Assembly (NCBI GenBank): GCA_910578855.1
Contig: CAJTRV010000046.1
Location: 1-9,024 of the forward strand
From: an uncultured Bacilli bacterium
GTDB lineage: Bacteria; Bacillota_I; Bacilli_A; RF39; UBA660
Direction: 5' to 3'
DNA length: 9,024 nt
Below are positions 1 through 5,966 of the stretch, piece after piece. Numbering within the stretch: the first letter of the stretch is position 1; each line of letters opens with the position of its first letter. The position numbers were made by a program, and so were the translations under genes. The notes below the pieces were generated by a model. The model was given only the letters and a program-made list of their open reading frames with translations, had not been told where the DNA came from and searched no databases.

Positions 1-39
1 ACTATTTTAATTATACAATAAATTTTGTTTAAACAAAAG

Positions 40-83
40 GCACCCATTGGGTGCGTGAATGAAATTTATTTCATTCCTTTTTT
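40..83 (+). terminator. Tandem hairpins ending in a rho-independent terminator
   Basis: Two stems lie in series. GCACCC (40-45) pairs with GGGTGC (49-54) around a 3-nt loop. GAATGAAAT (57-65) pairs with ATTTCATTC (68-76) and is followed by C and six Ts (78-83). The second is a typical intrinsic terminator for a gene reading rightwards from outside the window; the role of the first, GC-rich stem is unclear. Confidence 0.75.
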
Positions 84-101
84 AATGCATAAAAATACTA
101 T

Positions 102-130
102 GGTCGAAAAGCGGTCGAAAAGTGGTCGAA
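102..130 (+). repeat. Three GGTCGAA direct repeats at 11-bp spacing
   Basis: GGTCGAA occurs at 102-108, 113-119 and 124-130, separated by AAGC and AAGT, so the copies fall on the same face of the helix. The array ends 4 bp before the -35 box of the next promoter, where an operator or activator site would lie. The motif also resembles the GGTCAA arm-site-like pairs flanking the recombinase at 5967-7109, so these may instead be arm sites of another integrase whose gene lies to the left of the window. The repeat is certain; its function is not. Confidence 0.85.
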
Positions 131-134
131 TATA

Positions 135-163
135 TTGATAATATTTTTTCTATTGTATATAAT
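135..163 (+). promoter_or_regulatory. Sigma-A-type promoter of the AlbA_2 gene
   Basis: TTGATA (135-140) and TATAAT (158-163) are separated by 17 bp, five and six matches to consensus. Transcription would start near 170, leaving a leader of only about ten nucleotides before the ATG at 181. The GGTCGAA array lies directly upstream. Confidence 0.75.
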
Positions 164-180
164 ATTATTGGGTGATAAAA

Positions 181-1482
181 ATGTATAGAGAAGATCAAAC
201 AACTGAATTGAAAGTTGAATTAACAAAAGATATAAAAAAAGAAATAGTTGCTTTTGCAAATACAAATGATGGAATAATTTATATTGGTGTTGACGATAAT
301 GGCAATGTTATTGGCTTAAAGAATCCTGAAAAAGACTTAGAAGCAGTAAGCGGAATGATACGCGAAGGGATTAAATCAGACTTAACTCTTTATACTAAAA
401 TATATATTGAAAGTATTGAAGATAAAGAGATAATTATAGTTAAAGTAAATGAGGCACCAAATAAGCCATATTATTTGGCTGATAAAGGTTTAAAATCATC
501 AGGTGTTTATTTAAGACATGGAAATGCTTCTGTTCAAGCAAGTGAAGAAGTTATAAAAAAAATGTTAATGCAAAGCAATAGCAATTCTTTTGAAAGCAAT
601 ATTTCAAATATACAAGATTTACATTTTGAATATTTGAAAACTGTGTTTAAAAGTCATGGTATAGAAATCGATAAAAATAAGTTTAAGACATTAAATATTG
701 TAGATTTAAATAATGAATATACTAATTTAGGACTACTTTTATCAGATGAATGTCCCTATTCAATAAAATGCGCAATTTTCAATGGCAGCAATAAATTAGA
801 ATTTAAAGATAGAAGAGAATTTACAGGTTCAGTTTTAAAGCAAGTAAATGATGCATTTCAATATTTAGATATGTATAATAAAACAAAAGGTAAAATTGTC
901 GGTCTTGAAAGAATAGATACAAAAGATTACCCAGAATATGCAATTAGGGAATCACTACTAAATGCTGTTATTCATAGGGATTATAATTTTACTGGTAGTA
1001 TATTAATTTCGTTATTTGATGATCATTTCGAAATAACATCTTTAGGTGGACTTGTAAAAGGCCTTAATATTGAAGAATTATACCATGGTGTTTCGGAATC
1101 TAGAAATCCAAATCTAGCTAATATATTTTATAGATTAAAATATGTAGAAAGTTTTGGGACTGGCATTGGAAGAATTATGGAATCATATCAAGAATATGAT
1201 AAAGAACCACTATTATTAAATACTGAAAATATATTTCAAGTAACCTTATATAATGTCAATTATGTTAAAGAAGAAAATGCAAAAGTATTACCTATAAACC
1301 TAACTCAAGAAGAGCAAATAACTCTCTACTTAAAGAAAAATAATAAAATAAATAGATTAATTGTAGAACAACTACTAGAAGTATCAAAAACAAGAGCAAA
1401 TGATATATTAAATAAAATGATAGAAAATGACGTCATTAAACAAATTGGTAATGGCAAAAACATATTCTATGTGTTAAAATAA
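181..1482 (+). CDS. AlbA_2 / Schlafen-like putative ATP-binding DNA- or RNA-binding protein
   Basis: This 433-aa protein has the layout of the COG2865 family, often annotated 'RNA-binding domain-containing protein' or 'putative transcriptional regulator'. An AlbA_2 domain covers about residues 8-125, with the E9-x-K-x-E start, K20-E21 and the AFANTNDGxIYxGVDDNG core. A central HATPase_c_4-type region has RESLLNAVIHRDYN (about 254-267) and SFGTGIGRI (about 323-331). The last 50 residues look like a winged helix. Length is normal for the family. I chose ATG 181 because GGGTGA lies 5 nt upstream; a GTG at 172 is in frame but has no Shine-Dalgarno sequence. Family members act in transcription control or, in some defence islands, as effectors; which applies here cannot be told. 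The three repeats upstream would suit autoregulation. Confidence 0.85.
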   Translation: MYREDQTTELKVELTKDIKKEIVAFANTNDGIIYIGVDDNGNVIGLKNPEKDLEAVSGMIREGIKSDLTLYTKIYIESIEDKEIIIVKVNEAPNKPYYLADKGLKSSGVYLRHGNASVQASEEVIKKMLMQSNSNSFESNISNIQDLHFEYLKTVFKSHGIEIDKNKFKTLNIVDLNNEYTNLGLLLSDECPYSIKCAIFNGSNKLEFKDRREFTGSVLKQVNDAFQYLDMYNKTKGKIVGLERIDTKDYPEYAIRESLLNAVIHRDYNFTGSILISLFDDHFEITSLGGLVKGLNIEELYHGVSESRNPNLANIFYRLKYVESFGTGIGRIMESYQEYDKEPLLLNTENIFQVTLYNVNYVKEENAKVLPINLTQEEQITLYLKKNNKINRLIVEQLLEVSKTRANDILNKMIENDVIKQIGNGKNIFYVLK

Positions 1483-1798
1483 AAGTAGATTGGTTATTTT
1501 ATATATCAAATCGTTAAGAAGTGAAAAAGTTGTAGATATCTACGTCATTCGCTCCAGAGAAGAATCTGCTCGAACTTTTATAAGTTTAGAGCGTTAAGAT
1601 AAATATCAATTCTAGAAATGGAATTGATTTTTTGTTATGTAAAAGAAAATGAGGAGATTCTTTAGTGGTTAATATTATTAAATAAGAAATTGAAATTGAT
1701 AGTGCCTTAAAGCATAACATAGAATAGAATTTATATGTAGTTTTTGTAATATTATTAATGGTAGTATTAGAACAATAAAACACACGAATTTATCATAT
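1483..1798. other. Gene-poor stretch with a terminator and no intact gene
   Basis: No frame with a start and ribosome binding site stands out. A plus-strand frame open from 1478 to the TAA at 1594-1596 reads like coding sequence (it ends VIRSREESARTFISLER) but has no start, and I do not recognise it. Past the terminator at 1605-1633 the frames are interrupted by stops until the serine recombinase relic. The stretch looks like a decayed scar between the AlbA_2 gene and the relic. Confidence 0.5.
1605..1633 (+). terminator. Rho-independent terminator
   Basis: ATCAATTC (1605-1612) pairs with GAATTGAT (1621-1628) around an 8-nt loop, running into six Ts (1628-1633). It lies about 120 bp after the AlbA_2 gene and probably ends that transcript. 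Confidence 0.7.
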
Positions 1799-1993
1799 GT
1801 GGAGCCACACAAGGTGATTATTGATAATAAAATCTATATGGGAGATTATGAGCAATATAAAAGGATTGCTAAAAATAAACAAATTGAGCCAGTAAACTAT
1901 ATGAACGTAGTAGAACCTATTATATCTCGGGCAGTATGGGAAGAATGCCAACATCAAAAAGAAAAAGACAATTATAGAGTCACTATGACTTAA
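1799..1993 (+). pseudogene. Remnant of a large serine recombinase (Recombinase-domain piece)
   Basis: The 64-residue frame matches the middle of clostridial large serine recombinases of the TnpX/TndX type: KIYMGDYEQYKR followed by NVVEPIISRAVWEECQ and a QKEKDN stretch, as in the usual 'YxGDYxxxKR...YYENVVEPIIS...WExCQxQK' block. It lacks the N-terminal catalytic resolvase domain, the rest of the recombinase domain and the zinc-ribbon/coiled-coil end. It stops where intact homologues continue into a YLF...LKCPKCG segment. The only start is a GTG with no convincing ribosome binding site; the frame is open upstream to about 1718 without recognisable homology. I read it as debris of a lost integrative element, not as a gene. 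Confidence 0.7.
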
Positions 1994-2004
1994 ATTGTCT
2001 TTTT
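1962..2004. terminator. Bidirectional terminator-like hairpin
   Basis: AAAAAGACAATT (1962-1973) pairs perfectly with AATTGTCTTTTT (1993-2004), giving A- and T-tracts on both flanks. It overlaps the end of the recombinase relic. On the minus strand it would end transcription coming from the Nudix operon and the broken gene after it. Confidence 0.65.
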
Positions 2005-2007
2005 AAA

Positions 2008-2246
2008 TTACATATGTTTTCCTTTACCTTCACCTATATCATTGTTTATTGCATAATCAGATACTGCTCTGAAATTATCATCATAGGGATAAACTTGCTG
2101 TCCAAATTTTTGCGATAATGCACAAAGATTAGGGGCACTTAAATATGGCATAGCGATTCACATACTATCTACTTTTTTTATTTTCGTATCCCGTCTAATA
2201 ACTCAATTATATCTTTATTTCTTAATAATTTATAATTATTATTCAT
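2008..2246 (-). pseudogene. Broken small gene downstream of the Nudix operon
   Basis: Two minus-strand pieces read as one damaged gene. An ATG at 2246 opens MNNNYKLLRNKDIIELLDGIRK and stops at 2178. A +1 shift continues as IKKVDSM, meets a TGA, then resumes in the frame MPYLSAPNLCALSQKFG... from 2151, ending at a TAA at 2008. From memory, 'LLDGIR...MPYLSxPNLCxLSxxFG' resembles the N-terminal part of some clostridial abortive-infection-like proteins, but this is unverified. The ATG sits 21 nt after the second Nudix stop, with GGAGC upstream, so it may once have been the operon's third gene. If it is not one gene, the 47-aa piece 2151-2008 could stand alone, but it lacks a ribosome binding site. 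Confidence 0.4.
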
Positions 2247-2267
2247 AAATCATTGCTCCAAATTAAA

Positions 2268-2699
2268 TTACATCATTTTAACTAAATCAATATCTGCTAC
2301 TTTATTTTCAATTAAAGCAGATATGCTGTTAATAATCCAATTGTATGATCTTAATTCTTCTTTCATATTAATTAATTCTTCGTAAGTAAACCATTTAGCA
2401 TCTAAAATTTCATTCAAACTATATTGGATATTTTCGTCTAAAAGTTTCGTTGAAAATATAATACTAACAAACACATCATCTTCTAAAACTTTGTTACCTA
2501 TTTGTAATACTCCAGTTAATTCTACATTACATCCAGTTTCTTCTCTTATTTCTCTTTTCGCTCCATCAAAAATAGTTTCGTTAGGATCTAGATGTCCTGC
2601 TGGTATATTCCATTTTCCTCTACATTTTTCTTGTGCTTCTTGTACTAAAAGAAATTTACCATCTTTTTCAATTACTCCACCAACAATTATTGTTCCCAT
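2268..2699 (-). CDS. Nudix hydrolase (second gene of a Nudix pair)
   Basis: This 143-aa protein is a single Nudix domain. The box GX5EX7REUXEEXGU is complete at residues 35-57 (G35, E41, R49-E50, E53-E54, G56), giving a metal-binding helix for hydrolysis of a nucleoside diphosphate linked to another moiety. Substrate cannot be told; the GKWNIPAGHLDPNE lead-in is of the general MutT/ADP-ribose-type cytosolic enzymes. It starts 3 nt after the stop of the upstream Nudix gene, with AAAGGAGTG inside that gene's end, so the two are co-transcribed and probably translationally coupled. Length is normal. The two neighbours have the box at identical positions (35-57), but the sequences otherwise differ too much for a recent duplication. 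Confidence 0.9.
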   Translation of the reverse strand: MGTIIVGGVIEKDGKFLLVQEAQEKCRGKWNIPAGHLDPNETIFDGAKREIREETGCNVELTGVLQIGNKVLEDDVFVSIIFSTKLLDENIQYSLNEILDAKWFTYEELINMKEELRSYNWIINSISALIENKVADIDLVKMM

Positions 2700-2702
2700 A
2701 TA

Positions 2703-3170
2703 TTAACACTCCTTTATTTTCATATTTATAACATTATGATTTTGATCACAAGTAAATATAATATTTATTTTTTCTGATTCAAAATATTTTACCAATTCAT
2801 CATCTAGTAAATGAGTAATGGCAAACCTCTTTTCAATACTTATCAATTCATCAATTGGAAGCCAATAAGAATAATTATTTTTCAATTCCATCGGATTACC
2901 ATTTACCTTGTCTGCAATATAAGTTTTCATAACAAATTTTTTATTACTATTAGGATAAATAATTTCAATATTTCCGATGCACCTTAATTCATCAATATCC
3001 ATCCCAGTTTCTTCTTTAAATTCTCTTATACATGTTTGTATTTCGGTTTCACCGTTTTCAATTTTTCCACCTGGAATGTCAAAATAATCTTTGTTGATAT
3101 TCTTATACTTAATACAAGCAACCTTATCATCCTTAAAGGCAAATACTCTTACAGCATATCTAATGTCCAT
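2703..3170 (-). CDS. Nudix hydrolase (first gene of a Nudix pair)
   Basis: This is a 155-aa single-domain Nudix protein with an intact box at residues 35-57 (G35, E41, R49-E50-F51, E53-E54, G56-M57), preceded by the usual DIPGGK turn. The family hydrolyses nucleoside-diphosphate derivatives in the cytoplasm; the exact substrate is not visible. The start is supported by AAAGGAGG (complement of 3181-3188) ten nt upstream. The ~20 residues after the domain (FTCDQNHNVINMKIKEC) form an extra tail. A TATAAT box lies on the minus strand at 3222-3217, but no good -35 box accompanies it, so the operon promoter is only tentatively placed there. It is transcribed divergently from the small membrane peptide and HAD gene to its right. 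Confidence 0.9.
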   Translation of the reverse strand: MDIRYAVRVFAFKDDKVACIKYKNINKDYFDIPGGKIENGETEIQTCIREFKEETGMDIDELRCIGNIEIIYPNSNKKFVMKTYIADKVNGNPMELKNNYSYWLPIDELISIEKRFAITHLLDDELVKYFESEKINIIFTCDQNHNVINMKIKEC

Positions 3171-3253
3171 TAAAATTTTTCCTCCTTTTCAAAAATATAA
3201 AGGTTTCACCAGTACAATTATACTATAAATACTTAAAAATTTATATACATCCA

Positions 3254-3282
3254 TTGGAATTTAATAACAATTCATATATAAT
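3254..3282 (+). promoter_or_regulatory. Plus-strand promoter with a long leader
   Basis: TTGGAA (3254-3259) and TATAAT (3277-3282) have a 17-bp spacer. Transcription would begin near 3289 and read the 30-aa peptide gene and then the HAD gene, leaving a leader of about 150 nt. The leader holds a short CTCC-AAAAA-GGAG stem but no riboswitch I recognise. It is divergent from the Nudix operon. Confidence 0.55.
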
Positions 3283-3437
3283 AGTTTTAGAAAGAGAATA
3301 GAGTTTGTAACCCATATGTGATTTGCTCCAAAAAGGAGTAATTGATAAAAATATAGAAAATTATTGAACTATAAAAGAAAAGTAGGTAGATGTTGTAACA
3401 ATTTTTCACACTACTTGAACAGATAGGAGTGGTAATT

Positions 3438-3530
3438 ATGACAAAATGGTTTAAAGAACATAGGAAAACAATAGGATGGATAATAATTTTAATAGGAATA
3501 GTTGTTGCCTGTGCAATAAATTTATTGTAG
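3438..3530 (+). CDS. 30-aa single-span membrane peptide
   Basis: A 30-residue frame starts at an ATG preceded by AGGAGTGG (3425-3432), a good ribosome binding site. It has a basic N-terminal part (MTKWFKEHRKTIGW) followed by about 16 hydrophobic residues (IIILIGIVVACAINLL), i.e. one membrane span with the positive end probably inside. It is too short for any domain assignment. It lies 46 nt before the HAD gene on the same predicted transcript. Possible roles are a small membrane regulator or a type I toxin-like peptide, but no antisense antitoxin RNA is evident. Confidence comes from the ribosome binding site plus amphipathic layout, not from homology. Confidence 0.55.
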   Translation: MTKWFKEHRKTIGWIIILIGIVVACAINLL

Positions 3531-3576
3531 TAAATTATAATTTGTTGAAATGATAATCTTTAGGGAGGATAAGGAT

Positions 3577-4047
3577 ATGTTAGATAAATTAAAAGATAAA
3601 TATGTATTCTTCGATATTGATGGTACATTATCAGAGTATAGATATGATGATATGATATACATGAGTAGAAATCCAGAATTAGGGTGTCAACGATTAGATG
3701 ATTTTTTGTTCTCTGATTTATTTGAAAAAGCAAGACCCCTTAAAACTATGCAGCGTATAGTAGAAAAATTAAATCCAGATAACATTTTTATTGTGGGAGC
3801 AGCTGTTACCAATAATGAAATTAATCAAAAATATTCTTGGTTAGCCAAGCATTATCCTAATATAAAGAAAGATCATATATTTTTTATAAGTTCCACTATG
3901 ATGAAACCAGAAGTTATTATGGAATGTTGTAAACACTTTCATATATTATTAGAGGATGCAGTTTTTGTTGATGATAGATTGGATGTATTAAGAAAAGCTG
4001 AAGAGATGTGTATAAAATCATATCATCCAAGTTCTTTTATGCCATAA
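3577..4047 (+). CDS. Small HAD-superfamily phosphatase
   Basis: The 156-aa protein carries the HAD signatures in order: motif I FFDIDGTL with nucleophile D13 and acid D15, a motif II candidate T78 in FIVGAAVTN, motif III K110 in MMKPEV, and motif IV VFVDDRLD with D132-D133. DxD in motif I indicates a phosphatase rather than a dehalogenase. The segment between motifs I and II holds only a short helical insert, as in C1-type/nucleotidase-like small HADs. AGGGAGG at 3562-3568, 8 nt from the ATG at 3577, decides the start; the upstream in-frame ATG at 3550 would place this ribosome binding site inside the gene. It is probably co-transcribed with the membrane peptide. With two Nudix genes next door, a role in nucleotide or metabolite clean-up is plausible but unproven. 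Confidence 0.85.
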   Translation: MLDKLKDKYVFFDIDGTLSEYRYDDMIYMSRNPELGCQRLDDFLFSDLFEKARPLKTMQRIVEKLNPDNIFIVGAAVTNNEINQKYSWLAKHYPNIKKDHIFFISSTMMKPEVIMECCKHFHILLEDAVFVDDRLDVLRKAEEMCIKSYHPSSFMP

Positions 4048-4544
4048 TTAATTTTTAAGGATTATTGAGATTATCTAAAATGGTAATTTTGGATTAGTTA
4101 TAATAAAACTAATTAATTCAAGGCAAAAGAGATTTAATATTGCGTGGTAAAGTCTACAAGATAAAAATTTAAATATAAACTTTGCTTAAGAGATAGTATG
4201 ACACCAGTTAATTGCTATAGATTGAATCATTAGCAAGTACAAAATAATGGATCGAGATCATAGGAATAAGCCATAATTTAAAAGAAATTTTATAACCAAT
4301 GAATTTTGGTATAACGTTTACTTTATCACAAGTATGTAGCATTACTTGGGGTAAAATCAAAAGAGCCTAAATAAAGGCTCTTTTAATTAAGTTCAGATAA
4401 TATTGAATACCATATAATGTTTGTTTATCTAGGTATCCAAATAAGGTAACACACTCCTAAGTTAGCTTTGTCAACTTAGATTCTGGATTGTCGATCTTTT
4501 ATCTGTATCGTATTGTCCCATTATAAGAATAGTATTACGAAGAT
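4048..4544. other. About 500 bp without an intact gene
   Basis: The part before 4358 contains only short, stop-interrupted frames (for example an ATG at about 4198 giving MTPVNCYRLNH then stop), suggesting a decayed gene. After the terminator, a minus-strand frame at 4456-4367 reads ...VTLFGYLDKQTLYGIQYYLNLIKRAFI with no start codon, and looks like a gene fragment. CTAAGTT (4457-4463) and AACTTAG (4473-4479) form a 7-bp stem. I recognise no RNA gene here. Confidence 0.5.
4359..4384. terminator. Bidirectional rho-independent terminator
   Basis: AAAAGAGCC (4359-4367) pairs with GGCTCTTTT (4376-4384) around an 8-nt loop, with A and T tracts at the ends. It can serve plus-strand transcripts coming from the HAD gene 310 bp upstream and minus-strand transcripts coming from 4760. 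Confidence 0.8.
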
Positions 4545-4760
4545 CTAGATGTTATTACTTGTATCTTGGTTTGATAGGTTATTGTCATGTGAAAGAGCTT
4601 GTTTTCCCAGTTCTGTTAGGGTTTTGGATGAAAGATCTCCGTAATCTACACCTGGATACATTCTAGCTGCTGCTTCCTTTCCGCGCTCTATTAATGTTTT
4701 TGACATGAAATCACCGATTTCCTTTGATGTCATATTTCCCATATCCATATTATTGTCCAT
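4545..4760 (-). CDS. 71-aa protein with an internal duplication, unknown function
   Basis: The start is well supported by AAAAGGAGG (complement of 4766-4774) 5 nt from the ATG. The protein has a Met/Asn/Asp-rich start and contains two related helical units with a 25-residue period: GDFMSKTLIERGKEA (16-30) and GDLSSKTLTELGKQA (41-55), identical at 10 of 15 positions, joined by AARMYPGVDY. There is no signal peptide or membrane span. I do not recognise the family. It is divergent from the Cys-rich collagen-like gene, which could mean a shared role, perhaps in spores, but that rests on position only. The ending NNLSNQDTSNNI is low-complexity. Confidence 0.7.
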   Translation of the reverse strand: MDNNMDMGNMTSKEIGDFMSKTLIERGKEAAARMYPGVDYGDLSSKTLTELGKQALSHDNNLSNQDTSNNI

Positions 4761-4987
4761 AATATCCTCCTTTTCCTTATTATGAACATTATCTATTTAT
4801 TAATACATATTATCAGTTATAAAAAACGGTGATAAGCTAATGATTGGTTTATTTTTTTAGTTTTTTATTGTCCCAGATTGTACTATAGGGATCTTTTTCA
4901 ATAATAATTTTCTGGATTGATATTCTAATAGTGTATTATAATTATTGTAAAAGAATCCGCTTCATACCTTATAGTAGGAGGTATCAT

Positions 4988-5167
4988 ATGAATTGTTATA
5001 ATCGAGCAATGAAAAAAATAGAGGCTGATGAACGCTTTCGACCAAATTGTTGCTGTATACAGGGTCCAACCGGACCAACCGGTCCATCAGGAGGACCAAC
5101 GGGTCCAACAGGGCCGACGGCTGGGGTTCAAAATACACAACTAAAAATATCGCATACACATACATAA
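4988..5167 (+). CDS. Short Cys-rich collagen-like protein (possible spore-surface protein)
   Basis: The gene encodes 59 aa. After a short head with C3 and a CCC run at 21-23, residues 26-44 read GPTGPTGPSGGPTGPTGPT: two blocks of three G-X-Y triplets with one extra Gly between them. The tail is AGVQNTQLKISHTHT. GPT triplets are typical of BclA-like exosporium and coat filaments of Bacillus and Clostridium, where Thr is a glycosylation site; those proteins usually have far longer repeat tracts and a globular C-terminal domain, both missing here. AGGAGG (4976-4981) 6 nt before the ATG at 4988 decides the start over an in-frame ATG at 4931. The terminator immediately after the stop shows the gene ends here as written. 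Confidence 0.7.
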   Translation: MNCYNRAMKKIEADERFRPNCCCIQGPTGPTGPSGGPTGPTGPTAGVQNTQLKISHTHT

Positions 5168-5195
5168 AAAAGCCTTTAAATTTAAAGACTTTTTT
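5166..5195 (+). terminator. Terminator overlapping the collagen-like gene's stop
   Basis: AAAAAAG (5166-5172) pairs with CTTTTTT (5189-5195), with an inner palindrome CTTTAAATTTAAAG (5174-5187) and one C/A mismatch between the two stems. It begins within the TAA stop codon. Confidence 0.75.
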
Positions 5196-5207
5196 ATTTT
5201 ATATAGA

Positions 5208-5235
5208 TTGATATTTCAATTTATTATCCTATACA
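5208..5235 (+). promoter_or_regulatory. Candidate promoter of the 5349-5720 gene
   Basis: TTGATA (5208-5213) and TATACA (5230-5235) are 16 bp apart. The leader would be about 105 nt. It is the best match in this spacer but the -10 box is weak. Confidence 0.35.
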
Positions 5236-5348
5236 AGTATCAACTATATTCTAAATTTAATAGATAGGAAAAATTCTTGTAACAGAAAAATAATATTAAT
5301 CTTCTAAAACCTATTTACATACAGTTTATTATAAAGGAGGTAGGTTGT

Positions 5349-5720
5349 ATGGAAGACGATATAAAAATAAAATGCTCTATAACTTTAAATAATAAAAAGG
5401 AAACATGGCAAGCTAGTTTGAAATCAATTACTAATTATGAAAATTATTATGAAGCATCTATTGAAGCAAGAAGTACACATTTTAATATGCTGGTGGGACA
5501 TACAGATAGTTATAATTGGGTTGCTTTACCAATACAAGAAGTATCATGTTCACTTGCTTCTCTTGATGATATATTTTGGAATGAAGAACGCTTAAGTAAT
5601 TTGATAGGGGCTATCGACGCTACGACAATTGTGTCTACCATTGCTTTTATAGATAGGCACAAAGATATATTACTCGATAATTCTACAATGACGAAAAACA
5701 GTGATTACCGCAAACGGTAG
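5349..5720 (+). CDS. Small uncharacterised protein, DUF6618-like
   Basis: This 123-aa protein has a very strong ribosome binding site (AAAGGAGG, 5333-5340) 8 nt from the ATG. It has no signal or membrane span. The block SLASLDDIFWNEERLS (68-83) followed by IDATTIVSTI (89-98), together with the earlier W20 and IEARSTHFNMLVG (38-50), recalls a family of short Firmicutes proteins with a 'ELAxLxDxFWNxExL...DAxT' core, which I believe is DUF6618, often found near mobile elements. That match is from memory. Function is unknown. The final residues are encoded inside the terminator hairpin and the stop TAG lies in its 3' half, so the last part (from about N111) may be a later extension. Confidence 0.65.
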   Translation: MEDDIKIKCSITLNNKKETWQASLKSITNYENYYEASIEARSTHFNMLVGHTDSYNWVALPIQEVSCSLASLDDIFWNEERLSNLIGAIDATTIVSTIAFIDRHKDILLDNSTMTKNSDYRKR

Positions 5721-5735
5721 CTTCACTGTTTTTTT
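5697..5735 (+). terminator. Strong terminator containing the stop codon of the preceding gene
   Basis: AACAGTGA (5697-5704) pairs with TCACTGTT (5723-5730), with an inner TACCG-CAAA-CGGTA stem (5706-5719) and a run of Ts to 5735. The upstream gene's TAG (5718-5720) lies within it. It would also insulate that gene from the leftward-pointing promoter at 5919-5948. Confidence 0.85.
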
Positions 5736-5802
5736 ATCAAAATATATAGCAACTTTTTATAAACATTACATATTAATATACTGACTAAATTTATCTTGTT
5801 AG

Positions 5803-5826
5803 TTCGTAGAATATTTAATTCTACGA
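5803..5826 (+). repeat. Left inverted core site
   Basis: TTCGTAGAAT, centre ATTTA, then ATTCTACGA. It is the exact reverse complement of 7162-7185. The paired arms around a 5-bp asymmetric centre match the plan of a tyrosine recombinase core. Outside the core, TTAGTT (5799-5804) can pair with AACTAA (5828-5833) across a 2-nt bulge, extending the palindrome in the present orientation. Confidence 0.8.
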
Positions 5827-5907
5827 TAACTAATTCTTACTAGTAACCATTTAAATTATCCCATTTTATGTCGTATTTTGCAACAAAATTCCCGTTTTTT
5901 AAGTAAC

Positions 5908-5936
5908 TTGACGACATTTTTATACAATCATAAATT
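5908..5936 (+). promoter_or_regulatory. Candidate promoter of the recombinase gene
   Basis: TTGACG (5908-5913) and TAAATT (5931-5936) are 17 bp apart, giving a start near 5943, on the first GGTCA box. AAGGGG (5951-5956) is the ribosome binding site. Recombinase bound to the boxes could repress its own gene. It overlaps the opposing promoter at 5919-5948, so polymerase could occupy only one at a time. Confidence 0.5.
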
Positions 5937-5948
5937 ATTTATGGTCAA
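5919..5948 (-). promoter_or_regulatory. Outward (leftward) promoter inside the invertible segment
   Basis: On the minus strand, TTGACC (complement of 5943-5948) and TATAAA (complement of 5919-5924) are 18 bp apart, five of six matches each. Its -35 box is the first GGTCAA arm-like box. As drawn it reads toward the end of the 5349-5720 gene, where it has no gene to serve. After inversion it would read through the core site into the surface protein gene with a leader of roughly 190 nt. Confidence 0.5.
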
Positions 5949-5959
5949 GAAAGGGGTCA
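5943..5959 (+). repeat. Left pair of putative integrase arm sites
   Basis: GGTCA occurs at 5943-5947 and 5955-5959, spaced 12 bp, just before the recombinase start. The same pair at the same spacing recurs after the gene (7112-7128). In Tn916-type systems the N-terminal domain of the integrase binds such direct repeats. Confidence 0.55.
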
Positions 5960-5966
5960 AAATAAT

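Noticed and set aside
100..138. 12-residue peptide frame over the GGTCGAA repeats
   Set aside because: No ribosome binding site, repeat-driven composition, and it runs into the -35 box of the next promoter.
172..180. GTG start three codons upstream of the AlbA_2 ATG
   Set aside because: No Shine-Dalgarno sequence precedes it; the GGGTGA there serves as the ribosome binding site for the ATG at 181.
1586..1783. 65-residue minus-strand frame in the gene-poor stretch
   Set aside because: No ribosome binding site, odd hydrophobic AT-driven composition, and it overlaps a terminator.
4778..4971. Sporulation-type -10 boxes (CATAATA, minus strand at 4784-4778; CATACCTTA at 4963-4971)
   Set aside because: Both lie so close to the ribosome binding sites that the start of transcription would fall inside them, so they cannot be used as evidence of sporulation control.
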